Shown: one piece after another, positions 7,843-15,184 of the stretch
Layout of the letters: each line of letters begins with the position of its first letter
Position numbering within the stretch: the first letter of the stretch is position 1
Source of the DNA: RGIG4097 sp964599875
GTDB taxonomy: Bacteria; Bacillota; Clostridia; Christensenellales; CAG-917
DNA: 19,434 nucleotides
NCBI GenBank assembly: GCA_964599875.1
Contig: CAZRHE010000024.1
Coordinates: forward strand, 1-19,434
Direction of reading: 5' to 3'
Program-made: the position numbers and the translations under genes
Notes under the pieces: model-generated
The model's database searches: none
Told to the model about the DNA's origin: nothing
Seen by the model: only the letters and a program-made list of their open reading frames with translations

Positions 7843-9753
7843 TTATTCAAGTTCGAACGAACCTGTGTAGAGGCGATAATATCTGCCCTTTTGCGCTATG
7901 AGTTGGTCGTGGTTTCCGCGCTCGATGATTTCGCCGTTTTCGATGACGAGAATCATATCCGCGTTGCGCACGGTTGACAGTCTATGCGCAATTACGAACA
8001 CCGTTCTGCCTTGCATGAGTTGGTCCATGCCCTGCTCGATGAGTTTCTCGGTGTGCGTGTCGATAGAGGACGTCGCTTCGTCGAGAATTAGTACGGGCGG
8101 ATTTGCAACGGCCGCTCTTGCGATTGCAAGGAGTTGGCGTTGTCCTTGAGAGAGGTTTGCGCCGTCCCCCGTAAGCACGGTGTCGTATCCGTCGGGCAAG
8201 TGGGTGATGAAGTAGTCCGCGTTTGCAAGTTTTGCCGCCGCATAAACTTCCTCGTCCGTCGCATCCAGTTTGCCGAAGCGGATATTATCCTTGACCGTAC
8301 CCGTAAAGAGGTGCGTATCCTGCAACACCATCGCCATAGAGTGACGCAAGTCGTCCTTGTTTATCTTGGTGATATTGATATTATCGTAGCGGATTTTGCC
8401 GTCGTTTATGTCGTAGAAGCGGTTGATAAGGTTGGTTATCGTGGTCTTTCCCGCGCCCGTAGAGCCGACGAGAGCGATTTTTTGACCGGGTTGCGCCACG
8501 AGGTCGATATGTTTCAAAACCGTCTTTTCGGGCACGTAGCCGAAGGACACGTCCTCGAATTCCACTTCACCTTGCCACTTCACGTAAGTAGTGGTGTTAG
8601 ACGCCTTGTGGAAGTGTTTCCACGCCCATTCGCCCGTGTATTCCTTACATTCGATAATATTGCCGTTTTCGTCCTCTCTCGCATTGACGAGGGTGACGTA
8701 GCCTTCGTCCTCTTCGGGTTTTTGGTCGATGAGTTCGAATATACGCTTTCCGCCCGCAATCGCTTGCAAGACGGTGTTGGCTTGTTGCGCCATTTGTCCG
8801 AGAGGATTGCTGAATTGCTTGGTGAATTGCACATAGCCGATGAGTTTGCCAAGGGACATCGCAAGGTAGGACGGCACGCCGATAGGCGAACAAAGTATGG
8901 TGCCGACGATTGCGACGATTGCATAGTTGACGTAACCGAGGTTATTCATCGTAGGCATAAGCACGTTTGCATAAGTGTGGCCTTTACGATTTGAGTAACT
9001 GAGTTGGGAGTTGACCTTGTCGAAATCTCCGATTTCAGCATCCTCGTGGCAGAAGACCTTGACGACTTTGAGTCCGTCCACGTGTTCCTCGACGAATCCG
9101 ACGAGGGACGCATAGTCGCGGTGCATATTCATGAAGTGTTTGCCCGATTTACCAGAAATGTACTTGACCACGAACGCCATTGCAAACAGCGTCACGAGCA
9201 AAATCAGCGTGAGTAGCCACGAATAGTACATCATCATGCAGAACACTGCGATCATAGTGAGAGACTGCGAAATAAGGTTAGGCACCGCACTCGACAGCAA
9301 TTCGCGGAGGGTGTCCGTGTCGTTGGTGTAACAACTCATAAGTTCGCCGTGGGTGTGCGTGTCGAAGAATTTGACGGGAAGTTTTTGCATCTTCTCGAAC
9401 ATTTCGTCGCGGACGCCTTGCATAATCTTGGTGGTGACCTTAACGCCGATGAAGTTGAACACGTATTGCATGCAAGCGGCAAGCGCGAAAATGACCGCCA
9501 TGACGCCTATCATTGCGGCGAATCCGCCCATGGTGACGTCAGTCGAACCGTTCATCAAAGGCTCGATGTATTTGTCTATGATTATGGTGAGCATGAGGGT
9601 GCCCGAAACGGACGCTATCGTGCTCAAAATAAGGCATATAAGCGCGACGATAACTTGCGCCTTATAAGGCTTGTAAAGTTTGAGAATTCTGAAGAAGATT
9701 TCCTTGGGATTCTCGACTTGAGTTCTTGCCAAAAGGCCTTTCTTTTTACTCAT
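7843..9753 (-). CDS. Heterodimeric ABC exporter, half with the catalytically competent site
   Basis: A 636-residue half-transporter: an ABC type I exporter membrane domain with about six helices (residues 30-330), then an ATPase domain. Walker A GSTGAGKTT (430-438), Walker B VLILDE (554-559) with the catalytic glutamate, and switch H590 are intact, while its signature is the altered LSQGQ (534-538). A hydrophilic insertion of about 45 residues (350-392) separates the two domains. The start is ATG 9753, not the in-frame GTG at 9762, because GGAGG abuts that GTG but is well spaced to the ATG. It overlaps the stop of the upstream half-transporter by 8 bases, so translation is coupled. The pair resembles TM287/288, BmrCD and LmrCD multidrug exporters. 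The substrate is unknown; drugs, lipids or peptides are possible. Confidence 0.93.
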   Translation of the reverse strand: MSKKKGLLARTQVENPKEIFFRILKLYKPYKAQVIVALICLILSTIASVSGTLMLTIIIDKYIEPLMNGSTDVTMGGFAAMIGVMAVIFALAACMQYVFNFIGVKVTTKIMQGVRDEMFEKMQKLPVKFFDTHTHGELMSCYTNDTDTLRELLSSAVPNLISQSLTMIAVFCMMMYYSWLLTLILLVTLFAMAFVVKYISGKSGKHFMNMHRDYASLVGFVEEHVDGLKVVKVFCHEDAEIGDFDKVNSQLSYSNRKGHTYANVLMPTMNNLGYVNYAIVAIVGTILCSPIGVPSYLAMSLGKLIGYVQFTKQFSNPLGQMAQQANTVLQAIAGGKRIFELIDQKPEEDEGYVTLVNAREDENGNIIECKEYTGEWAWKHFHKASNTTTYVKWQGEVEFEDVSFGYVPEKTVLKHIDLVAQPGQKIALVGSTGAGKTTITNLINRFYDINDGKIRYDNINITKINKDDLRHSMAMVLQDTHLFTGTVKDNIRFGKLDATDEEVYAAAKLANADYFITHLPDGYDTVLTGDGANLSQGQRQLLAIARAAVANPPVLILDEATSSIDTHTEKLIEQGMDQLMQGRTVFVIAHRLSTVRNADMILVIENGEIIERGNHDQLIAQKGRYYRLYTGSFELE

Positions 9754-11608
9754 TGTCCGCACCTCCTTCGACGTCGAAATCTCCCGAACCCTTTTGTTGA
9801 GAGTTGTAAATATCGCGATAAGTTTCGCTCGATTCGAGCAATTCTTCGTGCGAGCCTATATCTTTAATCTTGCCGTTTTCCATGACGATGATTCTGTCCG
9901 CGTCCTCGACGGATGCTATGCGTTGAGCGATTATGATGACCGTCGTGTCGCCGAATTCGTTTTTAAGTCCCGCTCTTATGGATGCGTCCGTCGCGGTATC
10001 GACAGCGGACGTACTATCGTCCATAATCATCACTTTCGGGTGTTTAAGTAGCGCTCTTGCTATGCTTAACCTTTGTTTCTGTCCGCCGGACACGTTTACA
10101 CCGCCCTGACCGAGTTCGGTTTCATAGCCGTTCGGGAAGGAGCAAATGAAGTCGTGCGCCTGTGCGACTTTGGTTGCGTGCTCAATTTGTTCTTGCGTCG
10201 CGTCGGGGTTGCCCCAAAGGAGATTTTCCCTTATCGTGCCGCTGAACAAGACGTTCTTTTGAAGCACCATTGCAACGGCGTTTCTGAGGTTTTCAATTTT
10301 GTATTCCTTGACGTTTCTGCCGCCGACTTTCACTTCTCCGCTATACGTGTCGTAAAGACGAGGGATGAGTTGCACGAGTGTGGTTTTGCCCGAGCCCGTC
10401 GCGCCGATTATACCTATTCTCTCTCCCGATTTTATATGGAGATTTATGCCCTCGACGTTGAGTTTGTCGGGATTCTTGCTGTACGAGAAATCAACGTTAT
10501 CGAAATCGATAGAGCCGTCTGCGGGTAAGTCGTCAACTGCGCCGTCTTCGTCCTTGACGTCGATTTCTTCGTCGAGCACTTCCACGATACGTTGTACGCT
10601 TGCGCGGGACATAACGAGGCTGACGAATACAACCGCCACCATTGCAAGGGACATAAACACTTGCATAACGTAGGTGAGGAATGAACTGAGATAACCTATC
10701 TTCATATTGCCGTCGATGATTTCGTTTCCGCCCACCCACACGAGAATGAGTATGCTTGCATATATGACGACTTGTAGGAACGGCATTGCGATGACCAGCC
10801 ATTTTTCCGCGTCGAATTGGAGTTTTTGCACTCTTGCGCTGACCTTGCGGAATTTCTCGGTTTCGTGGTCCTCTCTGACGAATGCCTTGACCGCTCTGAT
10901 GCCCGTAAGGTTTTCTTGAGTAGATTCGTTCATGCCGTCGTATTCGTCGAGCATCTTCATGAATTTCGGGAAAATGATTTTGACGCCGATGGGGAGGACG
11001 ATAAGGATTATCGGGAGAGTGACCGCAAACACTATGGACATCTTGGGATTGATCGTGATTGACGCCGTAAGCGCAAGGATAAGCATTATAGGCGAGCGCA
11101 CGAGTGTTCTTATAATCATCATGTACGCCATGATGACGAAGCCGACGTCCGTCGTGAGCCTCGTTACGATACTTGCGGTGTTGAAGTGGTCGAGGTTAGC
11201 AAAACTGAATCTTTGGATTTTGTCAAAGAGTTTTACGCGGACGTTGTAGCCGAATCCCGCCGCAGCCTCTGCAGCGAACTTACCTGCGAAAATTCCGCAA
11301 GCAAGGGACATAAGCGCCATAACCACGATGATTGCGCCGCATATGCAAATGAACTCTATGCGGTCGTAAACTGTGAATACTGGCGCCGCAATACTGCCGA
11401 ATTCAAAAATGAACGTGAACTCGGTTGCGTCGTCCAAAAGTCCTACGTTGATGATTTGCGCCATGATGAGCGGTATCAGCACTTCGAGGATAACCTCGAA
11501 CACGACGAGAACGGCGCAGAGTATAGACGGAGTTTTATACTCCCCTATACAAGTCGCCAGTTTTCTGACCGCTCCTTGAGGTTTTTTTGCTTTTTGAGTT
11601 TTTTCCAT
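9746..11608 (-). CDS. Heterodimeric ABC exporter, half with the degenerate site
   Basis: A 620-residue half-transporter with about six membrane helices (residues 28-335) and a C-terminal ATPase. Walker A is normal (GATGSGKTT, 402-410) and the signature is near canonical (VSGGQ, 506-510). The catalytic glutamate after Walker B is replaced by aspartate (VMIMDD, D531) and the switch histidine by glutamine (AQRIASV, Q562). It would therefore form the non-hydrolysing site, while its signature completes the active site of the partner. GGAAGA precedes the ATG. marR lies 37 bases upstream and the partner gene overlaps its stop, so marR and both halves form one operon. Confidence 0.93.
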   Translation of the reverse strand: MEKTQKAKKPQGAVRKLATCIGEYKTPSILCAVLVVFEVILEVLIPLIMAQIINVGLLDDATEFTFIFEFGSIAAPVFTVYDRIEFICICGAIIVVMALMSLACGIFAGKFAAEAAAGFGYNVRVKLFDKIQRFSFANLDHFNTASIVTRLTTDVGFVIMAYMMIIRTLVRSPIMLILALTASITINPKMSIVFAVTLPIILIVLPIGVKIIFPKFMKMLDEYDGMNESTQENLTGIRAVKAFVREDHETEKFRKVSARVQKLQFDAEKWLVIAMPFLQVVIYASILILVWVGGNEIIDGNMKIGYLSSFLTYVMQVFMSLAMVAVVFVSLVMSRASVQRIVEVLDEEIDVKDEDGAVDDLPADGSIDFDNVDFSYSKNPDKLNVEGINLHIKSGERIGIIGATGSGKTTLVQLIPRLYDTYSGEVKVGGRNVKEYKIENLRNAVAMVLQKNVLFSGTIRENLLWGNPDATQEQIEHATKVAQAHDFICSFPNGYETELGQGGVNVSGGQKQRLSIARALLKHPKVMIMDDSTSAVDTATDASIRAGLKNEFGDTTVIIIAQRIASVEDADRIIVMENGKIKDIGSHEELLESSETYRDIYNSQQKGSGDFDVEGGADNE

Positions 11609-11645
11609 ATTCTTCCTTTGACGCTACGCGTCGAAATTTAAGTTA

Positions 11646-12089
11646 CTATTCTATACTTTCGGATATATTCGCTTTCATCTTGTCTATGACCGCGAAAAAG
11701 GTGCCCAATTCCTCTTCGGATATCCCTTTTGTCAGCATATTTTCGGTTTCGGCGAATTGTTCGTCAATTCTTTCGCACAAGTCCTTCGCCTTGTCGGTGA
11801 GCACGATTTTTTTGAGTCTTGCGTCGTAATCCACGCTTTCGCGCACGATGAGCCCGTTTCTCTCCATAAGATTGAGGATTTCGCTTGCCGTACTTCTGCG
11901 GATATCGAATCTCTTCTCTACGTCCTTTTGAAAAACGTCCTGCTTGTCGCTCATCTCCGCGAGATATCCGAGAATAAAGCCGTGCGTCCCCGTCAAATTG
12001 TCGCACTCTTTCATGAGCAAAGATGAACAATGATATCTCTTGACGAGGTTGTTCAAACACTTGATTTCCATGCCTACGATTTTATCCAA
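11646..12089 (-). CDS. MarR-family transcriptional regulator
   Basis: A 147-residue winged helix-turn-helix repressor, probably dimeric and ligand-released, controlling the exporter operon it heads. The recognition helix is about residues 64-78 (RRSTASEILNLMERNG), followed by the wing DYDARLKKIVLT (88-99). A TTG start at 12089 is preferred: AGGA lies nine bases upstream, and the encoded N-terminus (LDKIVGMEIKCLNN) matches the usual start of such regulators. An ATG at 12071 would cut off six residues and has no good ribosome site, and the longer in-frame ATG start at 12287 would read through the promoter. Two related operator-like palindromes flank the promoter, pointing to autoregulation. Confidence 0.88.
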   Translation of the reverse strand: MDKIVGMEIKCLNNLVKRYHCSSLLMKECDNLTGTHGFILGYLAEMSDKQDVFQKDVEKRFDIRRSTASEILNLMERNGLIVRESVDYDARLKKIVLTDKAKDLCERIDEQFAETENMLTKGISEEELGTFFAVIDKMKANISESIE

Positions 12090-12121
12090 TCGGCACCGTC
12101 CTTTTCGGCGAAAAACGCCTT

Positions 12122-12139
12122 TTGTTAGTTTACGAACAA
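12122..12139. promoter_or_regulatory. Putative MarR operator 1
   Basis: An 18-base imperfect palindrome TTGTTAGTTTACGAACAA lies just downstream of the -10 box of the marR promoter, at the expected transcription start. MarR proteins typically bind such palindromes of about 18 bases. Bound repressor would block initiation. Confidence 0.55.
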
Positions 12140-12140
12140 T

Positions 12141-12169
12141 ATGATATTCAAACGCTATACTTTTGTCAA
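12141..12169 (-). promoter_or_regulatory. Promoter of the marR-exporter operon
   Basis: On the minus strand: perfect -35 TTGACA (12164-12169), a 17-base spacer and -10 TATCAT (12141-12146), about 45 bases before the TTG start of marR. Confidence 0.8.
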
Positions 12170-12186
12170 TCGTTTGCATATAAAAA

Positions 12187-12204
12187 AGTTCGTGGCCTAA
12201 CAAA
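12187..12204. promoter_or_regulatory. Putative MarR operator 2
   Basis: On the minus strand TTTGTTAGGCCACGAACT matches operator 1 at the conserved TTGTTAG and ACGAAC halves. It lies about 20 bases upstream of the -35 box. Two sites flanking a promoter would allow cooperative binding or looping. Confidence 0.45.
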
Positions 12205-12224
12205 TTTTTTGTCGAAATTCTTAT

Positions 12225-12253
12225 ATAAAAGAAAAGACGGCGCTTCCGCCGTC
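12225..12253 (-). terminator. Rho-independent terminator of the small-gene pair
   Basis: On the minus strand GACGGCG and CGCCGTC (12236-12242/12247-12253) form a seven-base-pair GC-rich stem with a four-base loop, followed by TTTTCTTTT. It ends the transcript from 12660 and insulates the marR promoter. Confidence 0.85.
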
Positions 12254-12274
12254 GTAAAGCATACGTAGTACGTT

Positions 12275-12439
12275 TTATTCTTCGCAAATTTTTTCTATGA
12301 AATCGCGGGCGTCGAGAAAGGATTCAAAGGTTTTCTCCCCCGCCTCGCTCTTCACCGTCACGGGATAATGACAAAAAGCAAGCCAAGTCAAGGCTTGCTT
12401 TTTATCTTCGAAAATTTTGCTTTCGATTTCGATTTTCAT
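12275..12439 (-). CDS. Small protein of unknown function (54 residues)
   Basis: The start MKIEIESKIF at 12439 shares its A with the TAA stop of the preceding gene (TAATG), typical of translational coupling. The 54-residue product is soluble and acidic (ending FIEKICEE) with no signal peptide. I do not recognise a family. The alternating charged and hydrophobic N-terminus suggests a small alpha/beta fold. The terminator follows within 25 bases of the stop, supporting it as a real last gene. Confidence 0.65.
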   Translation of the reverse strand: MKIEIESKIFEDKKQALTWLAFCHYPVTVKSEAGEKTFESFLDARDFIEKICEE

Positions 12440-12660
12440 TAGACTTTGAGTATACGGCAAATGCTGTGTTTGAGGATCATGTAGATGAGGTCGAGAACCC
12501 AAATAATCCAGCATCCGCAGAAAATACGTATGATACCCGCAACGATTTTGCCCTCGCTGAAACGAGTGATAACACCGAGAATCCACGCCGTAAAGGGAAT
12601 AATCGCAAGAATAAGGCTTACGATGTAACTAAGACCAAAATAATCTTTTTTTGCTGCCAT
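12439..12660 (-). CDS. Small membrane protein of unknown function (73 residues)
   Basis: The start MAAKKDYFG at 12660 is chosen for the strong GGGAGG eight bases upstream; an in-frame start at 12693 would begin inside the promoter. After a short charged head there are two hydrophobic segments, about residues 10-32 (SYIVSLILAIIPFTAWILGVI) and 40-62, joined by a polar loop (TRFSEGK). This hairpin topology is seen in many small stress-type membrane proteins (TM2 or YqaE-like in layout), but I see no diagnostic motif and give no function. It is coupled to the 54-residue gene. Confidence 0.75.
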   Translation of the reverse strand: MAAKKDYFGLSYIVSLILAIIPFTAWILGVITRFSEGKIVAGIIRIFCGCWIIWVLDLIYMILKHSICRILKV

Positions 12661-12691
12661 GATAATACCTCCCGAGGATTTTACTGTAATC

Positions 12692-12721
12692 ATTATATCA
12701 TCAATCGTTTACAAAGTAAAC
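12692..12721 (-). promoter_or_regulatory. Promoter with overlapping palindrome for the small-gene pair
   Basis: On the minus strand a perfect -10 TATAAT (12692-12697) lies 17 bases from a weak -35 TTTACT (12715-12720). The -35 is embedded in a perfect palindrome GTTTACTTTGTAAAC (12707-12721), a likely repressor or activator site. Confidence 0.6.
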
Positions 12722-12821
12722 AGTAAATTTTATTTTTTTCAATATACTTACTTAAACGAGGAAAAAGGCACGGATAAACCGCCTAATGCGAGCGATATTT
12801 TTCCATGATGCCGCAAAAAAG

Positions 12822-12852
12822 ACGTTCATCAATTAGCGTAATCGATGAACGT
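12822..12852. promoter_or_regulatory. Palindrome 1 upstream of the RM-like operon
   Basis: Arms ACGTTCATCAATTA and TAATCGATGAACGT flank a central GCG, with one mismatch. The core GTTCATC.ATTA is the same as in palindrome 2, whose centre lies 138 bases to the right. No T-run follows, so a binding site is more likely than a terminator. Confidence 0.6.
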
Positions 12853-12957
12853 TTATATATATTATATCAAATTATATATACAAAATCAATATCCTTTGAG
12901 AGCAAATTCAACTTCATTTGTACACCTATTTACTTTTTCCATGCACAATCGCCGTCG

Positions 12958-12992
12958 TTTTGTTCATCGATTACGCTAATCGATGAACAAAA
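12958..12992. promoter_or_regulatory. Palindrome 2, directly before the RM-like operon
   Basis: A perfect inverted repeat with 16-base arms, TTTTGTTCATCGATTA and TAATCGATGAACAAAA, around CGC. It ends 24 bases before the ATG at 13017 and just before its AAAGGTG ribosome site, so a bound protein or an RNA hairpin here would control the first gene. Confidence 0.65.
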
Positions 12993-13016
12993 TTCTACAC
13001 CAAAGGTGCATCGAAT

Positions 13017-13673
13017 ATGTCCGCCGATAAACCCACTAAATCACAAATTAAATCGAAAAAACGCGTGCAAGAGCGAGGGGAAGTTTTCACAAACGAGCGC
13101 GAAGTGAAAGCCATGTGCGACCTCGTCGCGCAGGAGTGCGACCGCATAGACAGTAGGTTTTTGGAGCCTGCTTGCGGGGACGGCAATTTCCTTGCCGAGA
13201 TACTAACGCGCAAACTCACCGCAGTCACAAAGCAATATGGCAAAAGCGAAACCGAATGGGAAAAGTATTCCGTGCTTGCGATGAGCAGTATATACGGCGT
13301 GGATATAATGCCGGACAACGCCGAAGAGTGCAGAGCGCGCCTATATGCGATATGGGAAAAGGAATATCTGAAAAGGTGCAAAGGTATTGCGAGCGACGAT
13401 TGCAAAAACGCGGTGCGTTTCATTCTCTCTCGCAACGTATTGTGCGGGGACGCGCTCACCATGCTGGACGGGGACGGCAACCCTATCGTGTTTTCGGAGT
13501 GGTCCCTCATCGGCAGCAATTTGAAACGCAGAGATTATACCCTTGCCAACCTTCTTGAAACGCAATCGTATTACGAACTTCCCCTATTTGAAGGCGTAGA
13601 AGATATAAAACTGCCGAAACCCGTGCGGGAATTTGGTTTAACTCATTATAGGAAGGTGCAAAACGATGTCTGA
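13017..13673 (+). CDS. Small SAM-binding DNA methyltransferase-like protein
   Basis: 218 residues. A motif X-like GEVFTNEREVKAMCDL (21-36) precedes the SAM-binding motif I FLEPACGDGNFL (48-59) and the acidic motif II YGVDIM (93-98); a later LCGDAL resembles motif III. The catalytic N/D-PP-Y/F motif expected next is absent and the protein ends early, so this is half a methyltransferase. It probably works as a partner subunit of the next gene product, which does carry NPPY. AAAGGTG lies eight bases before the ATG. The gene overlaps the next by 8 bases. It is the first gene of the operon and GC-richer than the middle of it. Confidence 0.8.
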   Translation: MSADKPTKSQIKSKKRVQERGEVFTNEREVKAMCDLVAQECDRIDSRFLEPACGDGNFLAEILTRKLTAVTKQYGKSETEWEKYSVLAMSSIYGVDIMPDNAEECRARLYAIWEKEYLKRCKGIASDDCKNAVRFILSRNVLCGDALTMLDGDGNPIVFSEWSLIGSNLKRRDYTLANLLETQSYYELPLFEGVEDIKLPKPVREFGLTHYRKVQNDV

Positions 13674-15180
13674 CGTATTCAACGCGCTGTACAAGCCCGA
13701 CGTTCTATCCTGCCTTGCGGATTTGAGCAACGACGAGGTGTTCACTCCCCCGTCCGTCGTAAACAATATGCTTGATATGCTCCCCAAGGAACTATTTGAA
13801 AGTCCCGACACGACTTTCCTCGACCCCGTGTGCAAAAGCGGAGTGTTCCTACGTGAAATTGCAAAACGGCTCATAAAGGGACTTGAACCCGTCATACCGG
13901 ATTTGCAAGAGCGCATAGACCATATATTCCAAAAACAACTGTACGGCATTGCCATAACCGAACTCACGAGCCTGCTATCCCGCAGAAGCGTATATTGCTC
14001 CAAGTATCCAAACAGCAAATATTCCGTATCAGAGTTCGAGGACGTGCAAGGCAATATCCGCTACAAGAACGTGCAGCACACGTTTGTGCGAGGCAAATGC
14101 TGTTTCTGCGGAGCAACCGAATCAGAGTACGGCACAGCCAAACGCGACGGCATGGAAAGCCATGCATATGAATTTATTCACACCACCAAGCCCGAGGAGA
14201 TATACAATATGAAATTTGACGTAATCATAGGCAACCCACCCTATCAGTTGAATACAGCGGGTAATAATAATGGCGCGCAAGCAATACCGCTTTATCATAA
14301 ATTTGTAATTCAATCAATAAAACTAAATCCTAGATTTTTAATTATGATTACCCCCTCAAGGTGGTTTACAGGTGGATTTGGATTAAATTCATTTAGAGAT
14401 ATTATGTTACACGATACTCACATACGTGAAATACATGACTATCTTGATGCATCTGACTGTTTCCCCGGGGTTGAAATAAAGGGTGGAGTCAACTATTTTT
14501 TATGGGATGCTTCATATAATGGTGACACAAAAATAACAACCTACGAGAACAATAATGCAATGTCCGTTGCAACTCGCCCACTATTAGAAAATGGGAGCGA
14601 TATTTTTGTAAGATATAATGAGGCAATTTCTATATTACACAAAGTTCAAGTTTTAAATGAACCATCATTTTCGACTTGTGTTAGCAAGCAGAGACCTTTT
14701 AATCTGCCAACAAATTTTAGTAATTATTCGGAATTTGAAATTGAAGGGGGATATAAAATTTATGGCAATAAATTTATTGGATATCTTCCACCTTTTTTCA
14801 ATATAACTAAAGGACAAGAGTATATTGGTAAATATAAATTATTTACGCCAAAAGCAGTTGGCAGTGGTGATGGTAAAAGCGACATAATTAAACCCATAGT
14901 TGGAGAACCAAACAGTATTTGCACGGAAACATATGTTGTAGCAGGTGTCTACAATTCGAAAACAGAGGCGGAAAATGCAAAATCTTATATAAATACAAAA
15001 TTTTTCCATTTTCTCTTAACGCTGAGAAAAAACACACAAGATTGTCTAGGAAAAGTTTTTTTATTCATTCCTATGCAAGATTTTTCAAAGCCTTGGACGG
15101 ATGAAGAACTATATGCAAAATACAACCTCACGCAAGAAGAAATAGATTTTATCGAGTCTATGATTAGACCTATGGAGTAA
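13666..15180 (+). CDS. Eco57I-like adenine-specific DNA methyltransferase
   Basis: 504 residues, predicted to methylate adenine N6 in a specific DNA sequence. Motif X-like NDEVFTPPSVVNNML (22-36), SAM motif I LDPVCKSGVFL (52-62) and catalytic motif IV NPPYQ (190-194) are in the usual gamma-type order. Between I and IV sits a possible zinc-binding insert, KCCFCG with H166 and H172. The C-terminal ~300 residues would hold the target-recognition region. AGGAAGGT precedes the start, which overlaps the previous gene by 8 bases. From about 14250 the DNA becomes far more AT-rich, so the recognition half has a different composition from the catalytic half. The final PWTDEELYAKYNLTQEEIDF matches the usual end of this family. 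Confidence 0.88.
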   Translation: MSDVFNALYKPDVLSCLADLSNDEVFTPPSVVNNMLDMLPKELFESPDTTFLDPVCKSGVFLREIAKRLIKGLEPVIPDLQERIDHIFQKQLYGIAITELTSLLSRRSVYCSKYPNSKYSVSEFEDVQGNIRYKNVQHTFVRGKCCFCGATESEYGTAKRDGMESHAYEFIHTTKPEEIYNMKFDVIIGNPPYQLNTAGNNNGAQAIPLYHKFVIQSIKLNPRFLIMITPSRWFTGGFGLNSFRDIMLHDTHIREIHDYLDASDCFPGVEIKGGVNYFLWDASYNGDTKITTYENNNAMSVATRPLLENGSDIFVRYNEAISILHKVQVLNEPSFSTCVSKQRPFNLPTNFSNYSEFEIEGGYKIYGNKFIGYLPPFFNITKGQEYIGKYKLFTPKAVGSGDGKSDIIKPIVGEPNSICTETYVVAGVYNSKTEAENAKSYINTKFFHFLLTLRKNTQDCLGKVFLFIPMQDFSKPWTDEELYAKYNLTQEEIDFIESMIRPME

Positions 15181-15184
15181 ACGT

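Larger units (their letters stand above)
12722..13001. other. AT-rich intergenic region upstream of the restriction-modification-like operon
   Basis: No gene is supported. The region holds two related palindromes (12822-12852 and 12958-12992) and, between them, a very AT-rich stretch of TATAT-type sequence (12852-12884). The operon promoter must lie here, but several AT-rich hexamers compete and I cannot choose one. Confidence 0.6.

Noticed and set aside
9746..9762. GTG at 9762 as the start of the second exporter half
   Set aside because: The ribosome site GGAGG directly abuts this GTG, leaving no spacing. The ATG at 9753 is properly spaced.
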